NCBI GenBank assembly: GCA_041687755.1
Contig: JBDNJM010000024.1
Span: forward strand, 1-27,211
Direction of reading: 5' to 3'
DNA length: 27,211 nt
Source of the DNA: JBDNJM01 sp041687755
GTDB lineage: Bacteria > Planctomycetota > UBA1135 > GCA-002686595
The notes under the pieces are model-generated. The model was given only the letters and a program-made list of their open reading frames with translations, ran no database searches and was not told the origin of the DNA. Below are positions 7,249 to 15,043 of this stretch, piece by piece. Positions within the stretch are counted from its first letter, which is position 1. Each line of letters starts with the position of its first letter. A program made the translations under genes and the position numbers.

Positions 7249-9867
7249 CTAGCGTTCCGATGCGGCGCTCTCGGTTGGCTGGCCCATGCCCGCCAGACGC
7301 TCGGCGTACTTGTCGTACAGGTCCGTGTGGCGGTTCGCGAGGTCGACGTCGACACCGTCGATCCACACGCGCTGAACGCGGGTCGTCGGGTCCATCAGGT
7401 CGCCGTTGGCCAGCACGAGGTCGGCGCGCTTGCCGACTTCGATCGTGCCCAACTCGTCGTCCAGGCCCAGGATTCGGGCCGGGTAGAGCGTGACGGCCCG
7501 CAGGGCCTCGAGCGGCGGTAGGCCGTAGGCGCGGGCGAAGCCGGCGTGAAAGGCCAGGTTGCGGGGGTTCTCGTCGTTCGCCGTCGAGATGGCGAACGGC
7601 ACTCCGGCGCGGGCCAGAATGGCCGGACCGGCGTAGGGCGCGTCGTAGGGATCGAAGCGATCGCTCGGCAGCGAGAGGATCGGGCCGATGACGACCGGGA
7701 CCTGGGCCTCGGCCAGCTGCTCCGCGACCTTCCAGGCCTCGGTTCCGCCGTAGATCACGGCGTCCAGTTCCTGGGTCTCGATGAAGTGCAGCGCGTGCAG
7801 GATCGTCTGGGCGTTGTTGGCGTGCAGGGCAACGCGCTTGGTCCCCTTGGCGAACGGCGCGAGCGCCGCGGCGCGCGGATCGAACGGCGGCGTCGGCAAG
7901 CCGTTGGCGAAGGCTTCTTCGCGCAGGCGCGAGTAATCACGGGCGGCCTCGAACTCCTCGGCGAGCACGCGGCGCGCCTTGCTGATGCCCGTTCGCTTCT
8001 TCTCGTCCGCCACGTTGCTGGTGCCAGGGAAGCGCACGTGCAGCATGTCGCGCTCGAGCGTCAGCATCTCCTCCCAGGTGTCGCCGGCGAGCGCGATCAC
8101 GGCCGACTGGCCGGAGATCGGGCGGCCGCGCGGCACGGCCTGGGCGCGAGTCACGCCGTTGTAGCGCGTGACGCCGACGTGCGCGGACTCGGCGTTGATC
8201 GAGCTGGCGACCGACAGATCGGGCTGGCCGCCACCCATCTCGCGGGCGTCCTGGGTCGCACGGATCGAACCGATTTCGGCCAGGCCGATCTCGGTGTCGA
8301 GCGCGATCAGGCCCGGGTAGAGGTGCATGCCTTCGCCGTCGACCAGATTGGAGGCCGCAAACTGAGGCAGCCCGGTCTCGACACCCACGATTCGACCACC
8401 TTGCACCAGGACGTAGGCCGATTCGATCGCCTCTCCAACGCCAGTGTGGACGGTCACGTTTCCGATCAGAGTCGCTTCCGCACCCCCGTCGTCGAGGAAC
8501 AGGCCCTTACCAAGCGCTTCATGGGGCTGAACCGTCGCCACCGCCGGCGGGTTCGCCGCCAGCTCGAACGCGTCGCGCCGCTCGAACACCAGCTCGCCCT
8601 CGACGAACGTCATCTGCGGGATCGAGTCCACGTCGAGCGGGTCGCCGTCGAAGATCACGAGGTCCGCGTCCTTGCCGACCTCTAGCGTCCCGACGCGGTC
8701 GGCGACGCCCAGCTGGATCGCTGGTGCCAGGGTCACGAGCTGCAGCGCCTTGACCCGGTCGAAACCCACGTAGCCAACCGACTTGGCCGCCTCGTGGTAC
8801 AGGTGGCGCACCAGCTCGTCCGAGTCGGACTTGATCGAGCTGACCACGCCCGCCTCGTTGAGCAGCGCCGCATTGCCGGGCACCGCGTCGTAGGCCTCGA
8901 TCTTGTAGGACCACCAGTCCGAGAAGGTCGATGTACCGGCGCCGTGGGCCGCGATCTCGGCGGCCACCTTGTAGCCCTCCAGCACGTGGTGCAGCGTGCC
9001 GATGCGGAAGTCGAAGTGCTCCGCGGCGCGCAGCAGCATCAGGATCTCGTCGGCCCGGTAGCTGTGGGCGTGGACGATCAGCTCGCCCTCGATGATGGCC
9101 GCGAGGGCCTCCAGGCGCAGGTCGCTGCGCACGGGCGCGGGGTCCTCGCCGCGCGCGACGGCCGCATCAAACGCGGCGAGCTCGGCGCGGTACTCATTGG
9201 CGCGCTCGAAGGCGCGGTAGAAAATCGCTTCGACGCCCAGGCGCGTCGCGGGGAAGCGCTCGCCCGGCGTGCCCCAGTTGGAGCGCTTGGGGTTCTCGCC
9301 GAGCGCGAACTTGATGCCCTTAGGGCCCGCCTCGAAGCGGATCTCGTCGGCCGTCTTGCCGCGCCCGCGCAGCTTCAGCAACTCGGCTTGACCGCCGATC
9401 GCGTTGGCCGATCCGTGCAGGATCTGAATGGTGGTCGTGCCACCCGCCAGCGCGCGGTACAGCGCGAGGTCCTCAGCATCGACGACGTCGGTCATGTCAC
9501 AGTCGGCCGTGATCGAGAGCGTCGCCTCGTTCACGCCGCCCGAGATCGCCATATGGCTGTGGGCGTCGATAGCACCCGGCACCACATGGCGGCCTGAGCC
9601 CTCCACCACCTGGACGCCGTCGGGCGCCTCGAGGCCGCTGCCGATCGCGGTGATCACGCCGTCGGTCACGAGGAGGTCACTCCTGAAGGGGGGCTGGAGC
9701 GCGTCGTGAATCGTCGCCCCGACGATCAGGAAGGAGCCTCCGGTCTCGAACGAAGGCTTGCGCAGCTCGTCGGTCTCGAAGGCGTGCAGCGCGCCAGTCG
9801 TCTCCGGCGCAGCGATCGCATCCGAGTCTTGGAGGGCGGCCAGTGCAAAGATCAGTTGGGGCAGCAT
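7249..9867 (-). CDS. Tandem-domain amidohydrolase, exported (one active plus one degenerate half)
   Basis: An 872-residue protein with a short N-terminal export signal (MLPQLIFALAAL). It holds two amidohydrolase-superfamily modules in a row. Module 1 (about 45-430) is complete: PGAIDAHSH with His103 and His105, VHAHS (265-269), TLHHVLEG with His293/His294, and KSDSDE with Asp348/Asp350, which is the imidazolonepropionase-like layout. Module 2 (about 465-850) keeps the beta-sandwich strands and the ending GTIEVGKRADLVLANGDL, but reads PGLIALDTE where HxH belongs and IYGGTE where a metal His is expected. Only module 1 should bind metal. The gene starts within the TAATG junction of the upstream gene, so the two are probably co-translated. 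The substrate, a cyclic amide or peptide-like compound, is unknown. Confidence 0.85.
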   Translation of the reverse strand: MLPQLIFALAALQDSDAIAAPETTGALHAFETDELRKPSFETGGSFLIVGATIHDALQPPFRSDLLVTDGVITAIGSGLEAPDGVQVVEGSGRHVVPGAIDAHSHMAISGGVNEATLSITADCDMTDVVDAEDLALYRALAGGTTTIQILHGSANAIGGQAELLKLRGRGKTADEIRFEAGPKGIKFALGENPKRSNWGTPGERFPATRLGVEAIFYRAFERANEYRAELAAFDAAVARGEDPAPVRSDLRLEALAAIIEGELIVHAHSYRADEILMLLRAAEHFDFRIGTLHHVLEGYKVAAEIAAHGAGTSTFSDWWSYKIEAYDAVPGNAALLNEAGVVSSIKSDSDELVRHLYHEAAKSVGYVGFDRVKALQLVTLAPAIQLGVADRVGTLEVGKDADLVIFDGDPLDVDSIPQMTFVEGELVFERRDAFELAANPPAVATVQPHEALGKGLFLDDGGAEATLIGNVTVHTGVGEAIESAYVLVQGGRIVGVETGLPQFAASNLVDGEGMHLYPGLIALDTEIGLAEIGSIRATQDAREMGGGQPDLSVASSINAESAHVGVTRYNGVTRAQAVPRGRPISGQSAVIALAGDTWEEMLTLERDMLHVRFPGTSNVADEKKRTGISKARRVLAEEFEAARDYSRLREEAFANGLPTPPFDPRAAALAPFAKGTKRVALHANNAQTILHALHFIETQELDAVIYGGTEAWKVAEQLAEAQVPVVIGPILSLPSDRFDPYDAPYAGPAILARAGVPFAISTANDENPRNLAFHAGFARAYGLPPLEALRAVTLYPARILGLDDELGTIEVGKRADLVLANGDLMDPTTRVQRVWIDGVDVDLANRHTDLYDKYAERLAGMGQPTESAASER

Positions 9868-11369
9868 TAGCGCACCTCCTCGTTGTCGGTCCGGTTGTCG
9901 TCGTTCTCGTCGTCGTCGCCTTCGCCCTTCGGCGCCGGCTTCCAGGGGTAGCCCTCGACGAACAGGTGGGCGACCTTCGCCTTCTTGTCCGTCAGCGGGT
10001 CGGCCGTCCAGAGCGCGAGGCTCGCGACGCGGCCCGGCTCGATCGCGCCGGCGGAATCGCCGAGGCCCAGCAGGCCGGCCGGCGTGGACGTCATGGCCCG
10101 GAGCGCCGCCTCGCGCGGCAGGCCCTCCTCGATCAGCGTGCGCACGCGACCGAGCAGCTCGCTCGGCTTGTCGTCGCCCGTCGTGAAGGCGAACGTCGCT
10201 CCGACTTCCGCCAGCGCAATTGCGCCATTGCGGTTGCGCTCCCACTCGAGGCGGCGCTCGAGGCGCACGGCGTAGGGCTGCTCGTACACGAAGCGCGCGT
10301 TGTCGTCATCCGCGTCCTCTTCCGCATCATCGTCCTCGGACTCGTCGTCATCGCTCTCGTCCGCGGTCTCGTCGGAGTCGGACTCCTCGTCCTCGTCCTC
10401 GTCCTCGTCCTTGGGTCGCGGATCATCGGGCTCGTCGCCCCAATCGAGCGTCAGCATCAGCGGCGTCGCTCTCTCCGCCAGCACGTCGGCCAGCTCCCAG
10501 GCTTCGCGCCCGCGGCTGAGCGCGAGGTTCAGCCCCAGCTCGTCGCCCAGCCGCAGCCAGCGACGGATGGCCGCCTGGCCCTCGCCTTCCGCGACCAGCA
10601 ACTCGCCGGCGAGCAGCGCGCGGCCGGCCACCAGCTCCGCATCGAACGCCGGCCGCGCGCCCGGTCGGCCCTCGGCCTGGCGCTGCTCAAGCGCGGCGTG
10701 GTGCTGCGCATCACTGAAAAACTGCCGCAGCTGGGCGTGGTAACCCATCAGCGTGCTCGGGTAGCCCGGGCCGCTCGCCCGGAACGCGGCGTGGCTCGCG
10801 ACCGTGGGCGCGATGACCGCATCTCGGACGGCGGCGTCGCGCAGCGCAACCAGGCTCGAGCGGCCGCTCAGCAGCTCGCCCGAGGGACTGCACAGCGCAT
10901 AGCCAAAGCCCGCCTTGCGGTAGGCCCCAAGCTGCTTGTCCGACATCTCGAGCACCTCGTGGGCCTCGAACGCGGGCTGGATTCCCTTGCGGTTCGCCTG
11001 GCGCATGTCAATGCGCACGTCGCCCCGCACGTCCAGCGGATCGTCCTGGGTTGCGTGCGGCTCCGGCGTCTCGATCATCCCGGGCGCGTAGGCGTCGATA
11101 AACGTCGGCAGGCAGAGCAGCTCCGAGCCGTCCAGGCTCAGAAAACCCGCCGGCACGCTGGCGTCCGCGGCCAAGACCTCCGCAATGCGCCCGTCGCGCA
11201 GCAGCAGGGTCGCGCGCCGCCCGTCGTCGCCCGGCTCGAGCGCCACATTCATGATCGCTTGGGACACCGGCGGCAGGGCCGCGCGCTGGAACGCCGCGGC
11301 GGGCGCGGCGAGGAGGCACGTGCTGAGCAGCGCCGCGCGGGCGCTCCTCGGAGTGATAACTCGGATCAT
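9867..11369 (-). CDS. Amidohydrolase-like protein without metal ligands, with acidic insert
   Basis: A 500-residue exported protein (signal peptide about 1-27, ending APAAAFQ). It has amidohydrolase-family landmarks: early strands RRATLLLRDGRIAEV, the turn LPTFIDAYAPG, and C-terminal GAIEPGRVASLALWTADPL. At 91-95 it has IDAYA where active enzymes have IDAHxH, so it is probably not catalytic by itself. Residues about 320-356 are almost only Asp and Glu with a few Ser, and the last 20 residues are acidic too. Its stop overlaps the start of the next gene by one base (TAATG), so the pair is probably made together, perhaps as subunits of one complex. Divergent from the PqiA-like gene. Confidence 0.8.
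   Translation of the reverse strand: MIRVITPRSARAALLSTCLLAAPAAAFQRAALPPVSQAIMNVALEPGDDGRRATLLLRDGRIAEVLAADASVPAGFLSLDGSELLCLPTFIDAYAPGMIETPEPHATQDDPLDVRGDVRIDMRQANRKGIQPAFEAHEVLEMSDKQLGAYRKAGFGYALCSPSGELLSGRSSLVALRDAAVRDAVIAPTVASHAAFRASGPGYPSTLMGYHAQLRQFFSDAQHHAALEQRQAEGRPGARPAFDAELVAGRALLAGELLVAEGEGQAAIRRWLRLGDELGLNLALSRGREAWELADVLAERATPLMLTLDWGDEPDDPRPKDEDEDEDEESDSDETADESDDDESEDDDAEEDADDDNARFVYEQPYAVRLERRLEWERNRNGAIALAEVGATFAFTTGDDKPSELLGRVRTLIEEGLPREAALRAMTSTPAGLLGLGDSAGAIEPGRVASLALWTADPLTDKKAKVAHLFVEGYPWKPAPKGEGDDDENDDNRTDNEEVR
10385..10408 (+). repeat. Hexanucleotide tandem repeat inside the acidic insert
   Basis: Four exact copies of CCTCGT on the plus strand encode Glu-Asp repeats on the minus strand. 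They are part of the acidic stretch of the amidohydrolase-like protein. Gain or loss of units would change its length without a frameshift. Confidence 0.9.
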
Positions 11370-11536
11370 GGGGACGGTTTGGGAATCGTCTGGCTGGGGG
11401 TCGGCCGGGAGCTGCAAGGCGTGCTGCAGCGCGACGCCGGCCATGGCGTTCGCGCATTGTGCCGTGACCGGCCTCGCGAGGGGTGCCTCCGACCGACCGT
11501 TCACGGCGTGCGGACCGTAGAATCGTAGGGCGTACG

Positions 11537-12235
11537 GTGCGTAAAGACCGGACCGCGGAACCGCCCTTGGACGCCCAAGCCTCGACATCACCCCAAATTG
11601 CCGCCTGCCACTGCTGTGGGCAGACCCAGCGTCTGCCCGCCCTACCGCGCGGGCGCCGGCTCGCTTGCAGCCGGTGCGGGACGACCTTCTCGGACCGGCG
11701 CGGGGCGCGCGGGCGCAACGTGTGGGCGGCGGCCGCCGCGGCCTCCTCGCTGGTGCTGTACCCGCTCGGTATCGGACTCCCTGTGCTCGAGATCGAGCGC
11801 TTCGGGCACAGCCGCGCCTCCAGCATCTGGCACGGCACGCTCGAACTCCTCGCCGAGGGCGAACTCGCCGTCGGGCTGACCGTCTTCCTCTGCTCGATCG
11901 TGCTGCCAATCGCCAAGCTCCTCGGCCTGCTCGCGCTGGTGCTCGCGCCGCGCTGGCTCGGGCCCGACCGGCTGCGCGCTCGCGCCTGGCGCTCGATCGA
12001 GTGGCTCGGCCGCTGGGGCATGCTCGACGTGCTGCTGGTCGCCGTGCTCGTCGCGACGCTGAAGCTCGGCGACATCGTTGAGGTCCACCCCGGCCCGGGC
12101 CTGCTCGCCTTCGCCTCCATGGTCGGCCTGAGCCTGATCGCCGGAGCCCTGTTCGACCCCCACGCCCTCTGGACCGAGGCCCCTCCCGCCCCCGCACTGG
12201 CGGCCCCGACCCCCGACTTCCCCGCGCCCCGATGA
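11537..12235 (+). CDS. PqiA/LetA-like membrane protein, single-module form
   Basis: A 232-residue inner-membrane protein of the paraquat-inducible protein A family, partner of MCE-type lipid-transport proteins. A zinc-ribbon pair is visible: CHCC (Cys24, Cys27) and CSRC (Cys44, Cys47). Four hydrophobic segments follow at about 62-83, 112-138, 163-180 and 187-206. Typical E. coli PqiA/LetA (about 420 aa) has two such modules, and this protein has one. Its ATG-TGA overlap with the next gene (12232-12235) shows translational coupling. The start is uncertain: GTG at 11537 is used, with another GTG at 11483 adding 18 arginine-rich residues. Confidence 0.82.
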   Translation: MRKDRTAEPPLDAQASTSPQIAACHCCGQTQRLPALPRGRRLACSRCGTTFSDRRGARGRNVWAAAAAASSLVLYPLGIGLPVLEIERFGHSRASSIWHGTLELLAEGELAVGLTVFLCSIVLPIAKLLGLLALVLAPRWLGPDRLRARAWRSIEWLGRWGMLDVLLVAVLVATLKLGDIVEVHPGPGLLAFASMVGLSLIAGALFDPHALWTEAPPAPALAAPTPDFPAPR

Positions 12236-13659
12236 ACGCAACGCTCCCCGAGGCGATCGTCGCCGACCGCCGCTTCCCGTGGCTCGCGCTGCTGCTCCCG
12301 ATCGCCGCGGTGGCGCTCGGCCTCGTGCTGCTGCGCGAGACCCGCGCTGCTAAGGGCCCTGAGATCCAGCTGCACTTCGAGCAAGGCCACGGCATCCAGG
12401 CCGGCGACCCGGTGCGCATGCGCGGCATCAACATCGGTGAGGTGCATGCCGTGCGCCTCGCCCAGGAGGAAAGCGGCGTCGTGCTCGACGTGCGTCTTGC
12501 ACCAGAGTCCGCGGCGATCGCACGCACCGGTACCGCGTTTTGGATCGCGCGCGTGAAGGTCGGCGCGAGCGGCGTAAGCGGCCTCGACACCCTCGTAGGC
12601 CCGCGCTACATCGCGGCCATTCCCGGCCCCGCGGACAGCCCGCCGCAGCTGCGCTTCACGGGCCTCGAGAACGCCCCCGCCGACCCGCCGTGGCGCAATG
12701 GACTCGAAGTTGTACTGGAGTCGCCGAGCCGCGGCGGCGTCGGCGTCGGCGCGCCGATCCTGTACCGCGGCCTGAGCGTTGGTCGCATCGTCTCGGTCGG
12801 CCTCGCGGGCGACGCCACCGCGGTGCTGCTGCGCGCGTCGATCGATCCCGACTACGCGGAGCTCGTGCGCGATGGCACGCGCTTCTGGGAGGCGACAGGT
12901 CTCGAGCTCTCCGTCGGGCTGCTGACCGGGCTCAAGCTCGAGTTCGAGACGCTTGAGGGGCTGATCGCCGGAGCCGCGTCCTTCGCGACCCCCGCCGACG
13001 GCGGCGCGGCCGCGCGCACCGACGAGCGCTACCAACTCCACTCGCGCCCCGAAGAAGCGTGGCTCGCCTGGTCCCCAAACTTGCCCGTGGGCTCCTCGCT
13101 GCTCCCCCCGGGCGCCGCGCGTCCCGAACCTCGCCGGATCGCGCTGACCTGGAAGGAGAAGCAACTGTTTGGGCTGAGCAGCTCCAGCGAACGACGCCTT
13201 GGCTGGGGACTGCGCGTCTCGGACGGCCTGCTAGCGCCAGCCGCTGTGCTCTACGCCCCCGAAGAAGCCCGCGAGGGCACGGCGGCCCTCGAGATCGGCG
13301 GCGAACGGCTCGGCCCGCTGGCGCCGCCGGACGGTGGCCTACCCTACCCGGCGCCGCTGATCGCCAAGCTGCCCCTGCCCGCCGATCCCGGAGCCTGGTC
13401 CGCCGAGCGCATCTCGAGGGCCACCTCAATCGAGCCCGTGCTCGTCTTCGGCGACCCCGGGCAGGGCGCCCGCGCCATCGACGCCGCTCGCCTCACCCCG
13501 CTCGACTCCGGCAGCGCGGCCTCCGCCTGGCGCGTTCAGGGCAACAGCTTCAGCTGGAGCTGGAACGGCGCCGCCGTGCTCAGCCGCGAGACCGGCGACC
13601 TGATTGGCCTGCTGATCGTGGACAAGGCGGGCGTGCGGGTCGCCTTACTCTCCGAATAG
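12232..13659 (+). CDS. PqiB/MlaD-type MCE protein with unusual C-terminal domain
   Basis: A 475-residue protein with one N-terminal membrane helix (about 16-34) and a periplasmic part. Two MCE domains are visible: about 46-130 (VRMRGINIGEV) and about 158-250 (ILYRGLSVGRIVSV). Such proteins form rings or tunnels moving lipids between inner and outer membranes. E. coli PqiB has three MCE domains and coiled coils; here two MCE domains are followed by about 200 residues (275-475) of a different kind. That part ends SWNGAAVLSRETGDLIGLLIV, which resembles the last strands of trypsin-like proteases but without the GxSGG serine. It overlaps the PqiA-like gene by 4 bp. The envelope setting suggests a diderm cell. 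Confidence 0.8.
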   Translation: MNATLPEAIVADRRFPWLALLLPIAAVALGLVLLRETRAAKGPEIQLHFEQGHGIQAGDPVRMRGINIGEVHAVRLAQEESGVVLDVRLAPESAAIARTGTAFWIARVKVGASGVSGLDTLVGPRYIAAIPGPADSPPQLRFTGLENAPADPPWRNGLEVVLESPSRGGVGVGAPILYRGLSVGRIVSVGLAGDATAVLLRASIDPDYAELVRDGTRFWEATGLELSVGLLTGLKLEFETLEGLIAGAASFATPADGGAAARTDERYQLHSRPEEAWLAWSPNLPVGSSLLPPGAARPEPRRIALTWKEKQLFGLSSSSERRLGWGLRVSDGLLAPAAVLYAPEEAREGTAALEIGGERLGPLAPPDGGLPYPAPLIAKLPLPADPGAWSAERISRATSIEPVLVFGDPGQGARAIDAARLTPLDSGSAASAWRVQGNSFSWSWNGAAVLSRETGDLIGLLIVDKAGVRVALLSE

Positions 13660-13681
13660 GCTTCACAAGCGGGATCGGTCG

Positions 13682-13945
13682 TCCGCCGCGCCGACGCTGT
13701 CCTACGCCTCGGCCTCCGCTGCCGCGGTGCCGTTCGGCGCCTGCTCCGTGTACCTCGGCCCCCTAATTTTGATCGGCGCCGACCAAACGGACGCCGCAGG
13801 CGAATCGACATTCCTCGGCGCGCTCTCAAACCCCGCGTTCGTCGGCATCCCGGTGGCCGTGCTGGCCGCAGCACTCGTGGCGGGCGGCCCGGTCCTGGGG
13901 CAACTCGAGCTGACCAACAAGCTCGAGATCGTGATCGGGCAGTAG
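13682..13945 (+). pseudogene. C-terminal remnant of a secreted protein (tail copy 1)
   Basis: An open frame, with no convincing start, that ends in LGQLELTNKLEIVIGQ. This matches the beta-strand tail (LSNGLEVVIGQ type) seen at the C-terminus of large secreted proteins in some planctomycetes, as I recall that family. The upstream part is Ala/Ser-rich and not domain-like. A GTG at 13727 would give 72 residues. It is most likely the left-over end of a lost gene, and a related tail lies at 14811-14936. Confidence 0.45.
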
Positions 13946-13968
13946 GGCCCGGCGTGGGGCCCCGCCCC

Positions 13969-14020
13969 GGAACGCCGAGCGGCCGTCGACACTCGTGTGT
14001 CGGCGGCCGCTCAGCGTTCC
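13969..14020. terminator. Bidirectional terminator hairpin (copy 1)
   Basis: Arms 13969-13992 and 13997-14020 pair over 24 bp with two mismatches, loop TCGT. It lies between the plus-strand tail remnant and the convergent HPF-like gene. A shorter, decayed version lies at 14966-15003. Confidence 0.75.
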
Positions 14021-14055
14021 AGTCCGGCGAAGCCTGCGGTTCGCTCGGTCTGCGA

Positions 14056-14370
14056 TCAGTGGCGATGGTCCTGGATCTTGCCCAAATGCTTCTTCACTGC
14101 GTTGTTGAGTCGCCCCGCCGCGTGGGTCACGGCCGAGCTCGCGTTCGCAGCGCGCTCCTCGATGATCAAGGTCTTGGGTCCTGCGACCTCGGCGACGAGC
14201 GTGCACTTGATGTCGATGCCGCCCTTCGGGCCGTTGACATCTTGAAGCTTTACGCGCACCTCGCGCACGTGTTCTGCGTGGTGCTCGAGTGCGTGTTCGA
14301 TGCGCTCATCGATCATGCTGTGAAACTGGGAGGGAACTTCGACGTCGTCGAAACGCTTTTCGATCCGCAT
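14056..14370 (-). CDS. Ribosome hibernation factor HPF/RaiA-like protein (short form)
   Basis: A 104-residue protein matching the sigma-54 modulation/S30AE (HPF/RaiA) family in length and pattern. It has an N-terminal strand (MRIEKRFDDVEVP), helix 1 (MIDERIEHALEHHAEHV), strands carrying VRVKLQDVNG and GIDIKCTLVAEVAG, a strand with LIIEERA, and helix 2 (AVTHAAGRLNNAVKKHLGKI). Such proteins bind the 30S subunit and promote inactive 70S or 100S ribosomes under stress. It lacks the long-HPF C-terminal dimerisation domain. On the mRNA, GGAG lies 12 nt before the ATG, a long spacing. A frameshifted paralogue lies at 15044-15372. Confidence 0.85.
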   Translation of the reverse strand: MRIEKRFDDVEVPSQFHSMIDERIEHALEHHAEHVREVRVKLQDVNGPKGGIDIKCTLVAEVAGPKTLIIEERAANASSAVTHAAGRLNNAVKKHLGKIQDHRH

Positions 14371-14662
14371 AGGGTGTGGGGTCTCCAGAAGAGGGTCTTC
14401 AGCCAGAATATGTCATGAGCCTGGGAATCGCCGAAGACCGAACTTCAGGACGTCCCGAATCGTGCGTGGAACCTCTGCGGAGGGGGCCTCCGGTCCCCCA
14501 GCGCCCAACCCGGCCGAGCCCCCAGGGGCTCGCTCGTAAGCTGTCGCTGGCGCCAGCCCTGGAGCCCCTTTCGAGACTGGGTCCGTGAGAGGTCGCTCTC
14601 CCGCCGTAACGCCTGTGGAGAAGCCGCTGGGGGGGAGCGTCCCGCGGTAGGTGCCGCAAGCC

Positions 14663-14676
14663 GGCACGGAACTTGC
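14663..14676 (+). promoter_or_regulatory. Sigma54-type promoter-like site
   Basis: GGCACG-GAAC-TTGC matches the sigma54 -24/-12 consensus core: GG and GC are separated by 10 bp, and both flanking boxes fit. It would fire on plus at about 14688, towards tail remnant 2. It lies in the otherwise empty stretch 14371-14810, where I see no gene; the long minus-strand frame there has no protein-like character. A single chance match is possible. Confidence 0.35.
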
Positions 14677-14810
14677 GCGCTCAAGAGAGCTCAAGCCTCG
14701 CGCGGAGGTCCGGCCTCCACGGCCGACCCTCGCCTCGACGCCTGCACGGGTCGAGCTCGGTCCCCGGGTGCACGTCCCCCGTCGACGTGTATGGAGCAGC
14801 CGACCGACCG

Positions 14811-14936
14811 ATGTTGCTCTCCAACCAGGCCCTCGCCTGCGCATCGATCGACGTACAGACGGCAGCGGTCAACTTCGCCGGGCCAGCCCCGAGCGCGCTC
14901 GAACTCTCCAACGGCCTCGAGGTCGTGATCGGGCAG
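14811..14936 (+). pseudogene. C-terminal remnant of a secreted protein (tail copy 2)
   Basis: The frame encodes LSNQALACASIDVQTAAV and then LELSNGLEVVIGQ, the same tail type as at 13682-13945, with clear DNA similarity over the last 40 bases. The stop present in copy 1 straight after IGQ is missing here and the frame reads on to 15071 through non-protein-like sequence. It has no start of its own and is a fragment. Confidence 0.45.
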
Positions 14937-14965
14937 TCGCTTAGCCCCAGCTGTCGGTTGAACGC

Positions 14966-15003
14966 CAAGCGGCCGTCCAGGCACTCGCGTCGGCGGCCGC
15001 TTG
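14966..15003. repeat. Decayed terminator hairpin (copy 2)
   Basis: Arms 14966-14977 and 14992-15003 pair over 12 positions with one G-T pair, loop 14 nt. Sequence and position relative to the tail and HPF-like gene correspond to the hairpin at 13969-14020. Confidence 0.6.
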
Positions 15004-15043
15004 ATTTGAAGGGCGCCGAGCTGGGCCGCGCGCGTAAGGCCGG

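Noticed and set aside
9843..11528. 561-codon plus-strand frame over the amidohydrolase-like gene
   Set aside because: It mirrors the third-position bias of the minus-strand gene, has runs of Val/Leu opposite the acidic insert, and lacks any motif.
11008..13164. 718-codon minus-strand frame over pqiA/pqiB-like genes
   Set aside because: The plus strand has recognisable zinc-ribbon, membrane and MCE segments with a 4-bp gene overlap; the minus frame has none.
14399..14844. Minus-strand frame of 143 codons in the gap between the HPF copies
   Set aside because: Rich in Arg, Gly, Ser and Pro, with no domain and no ribosome binding site. Not supported as a gene.
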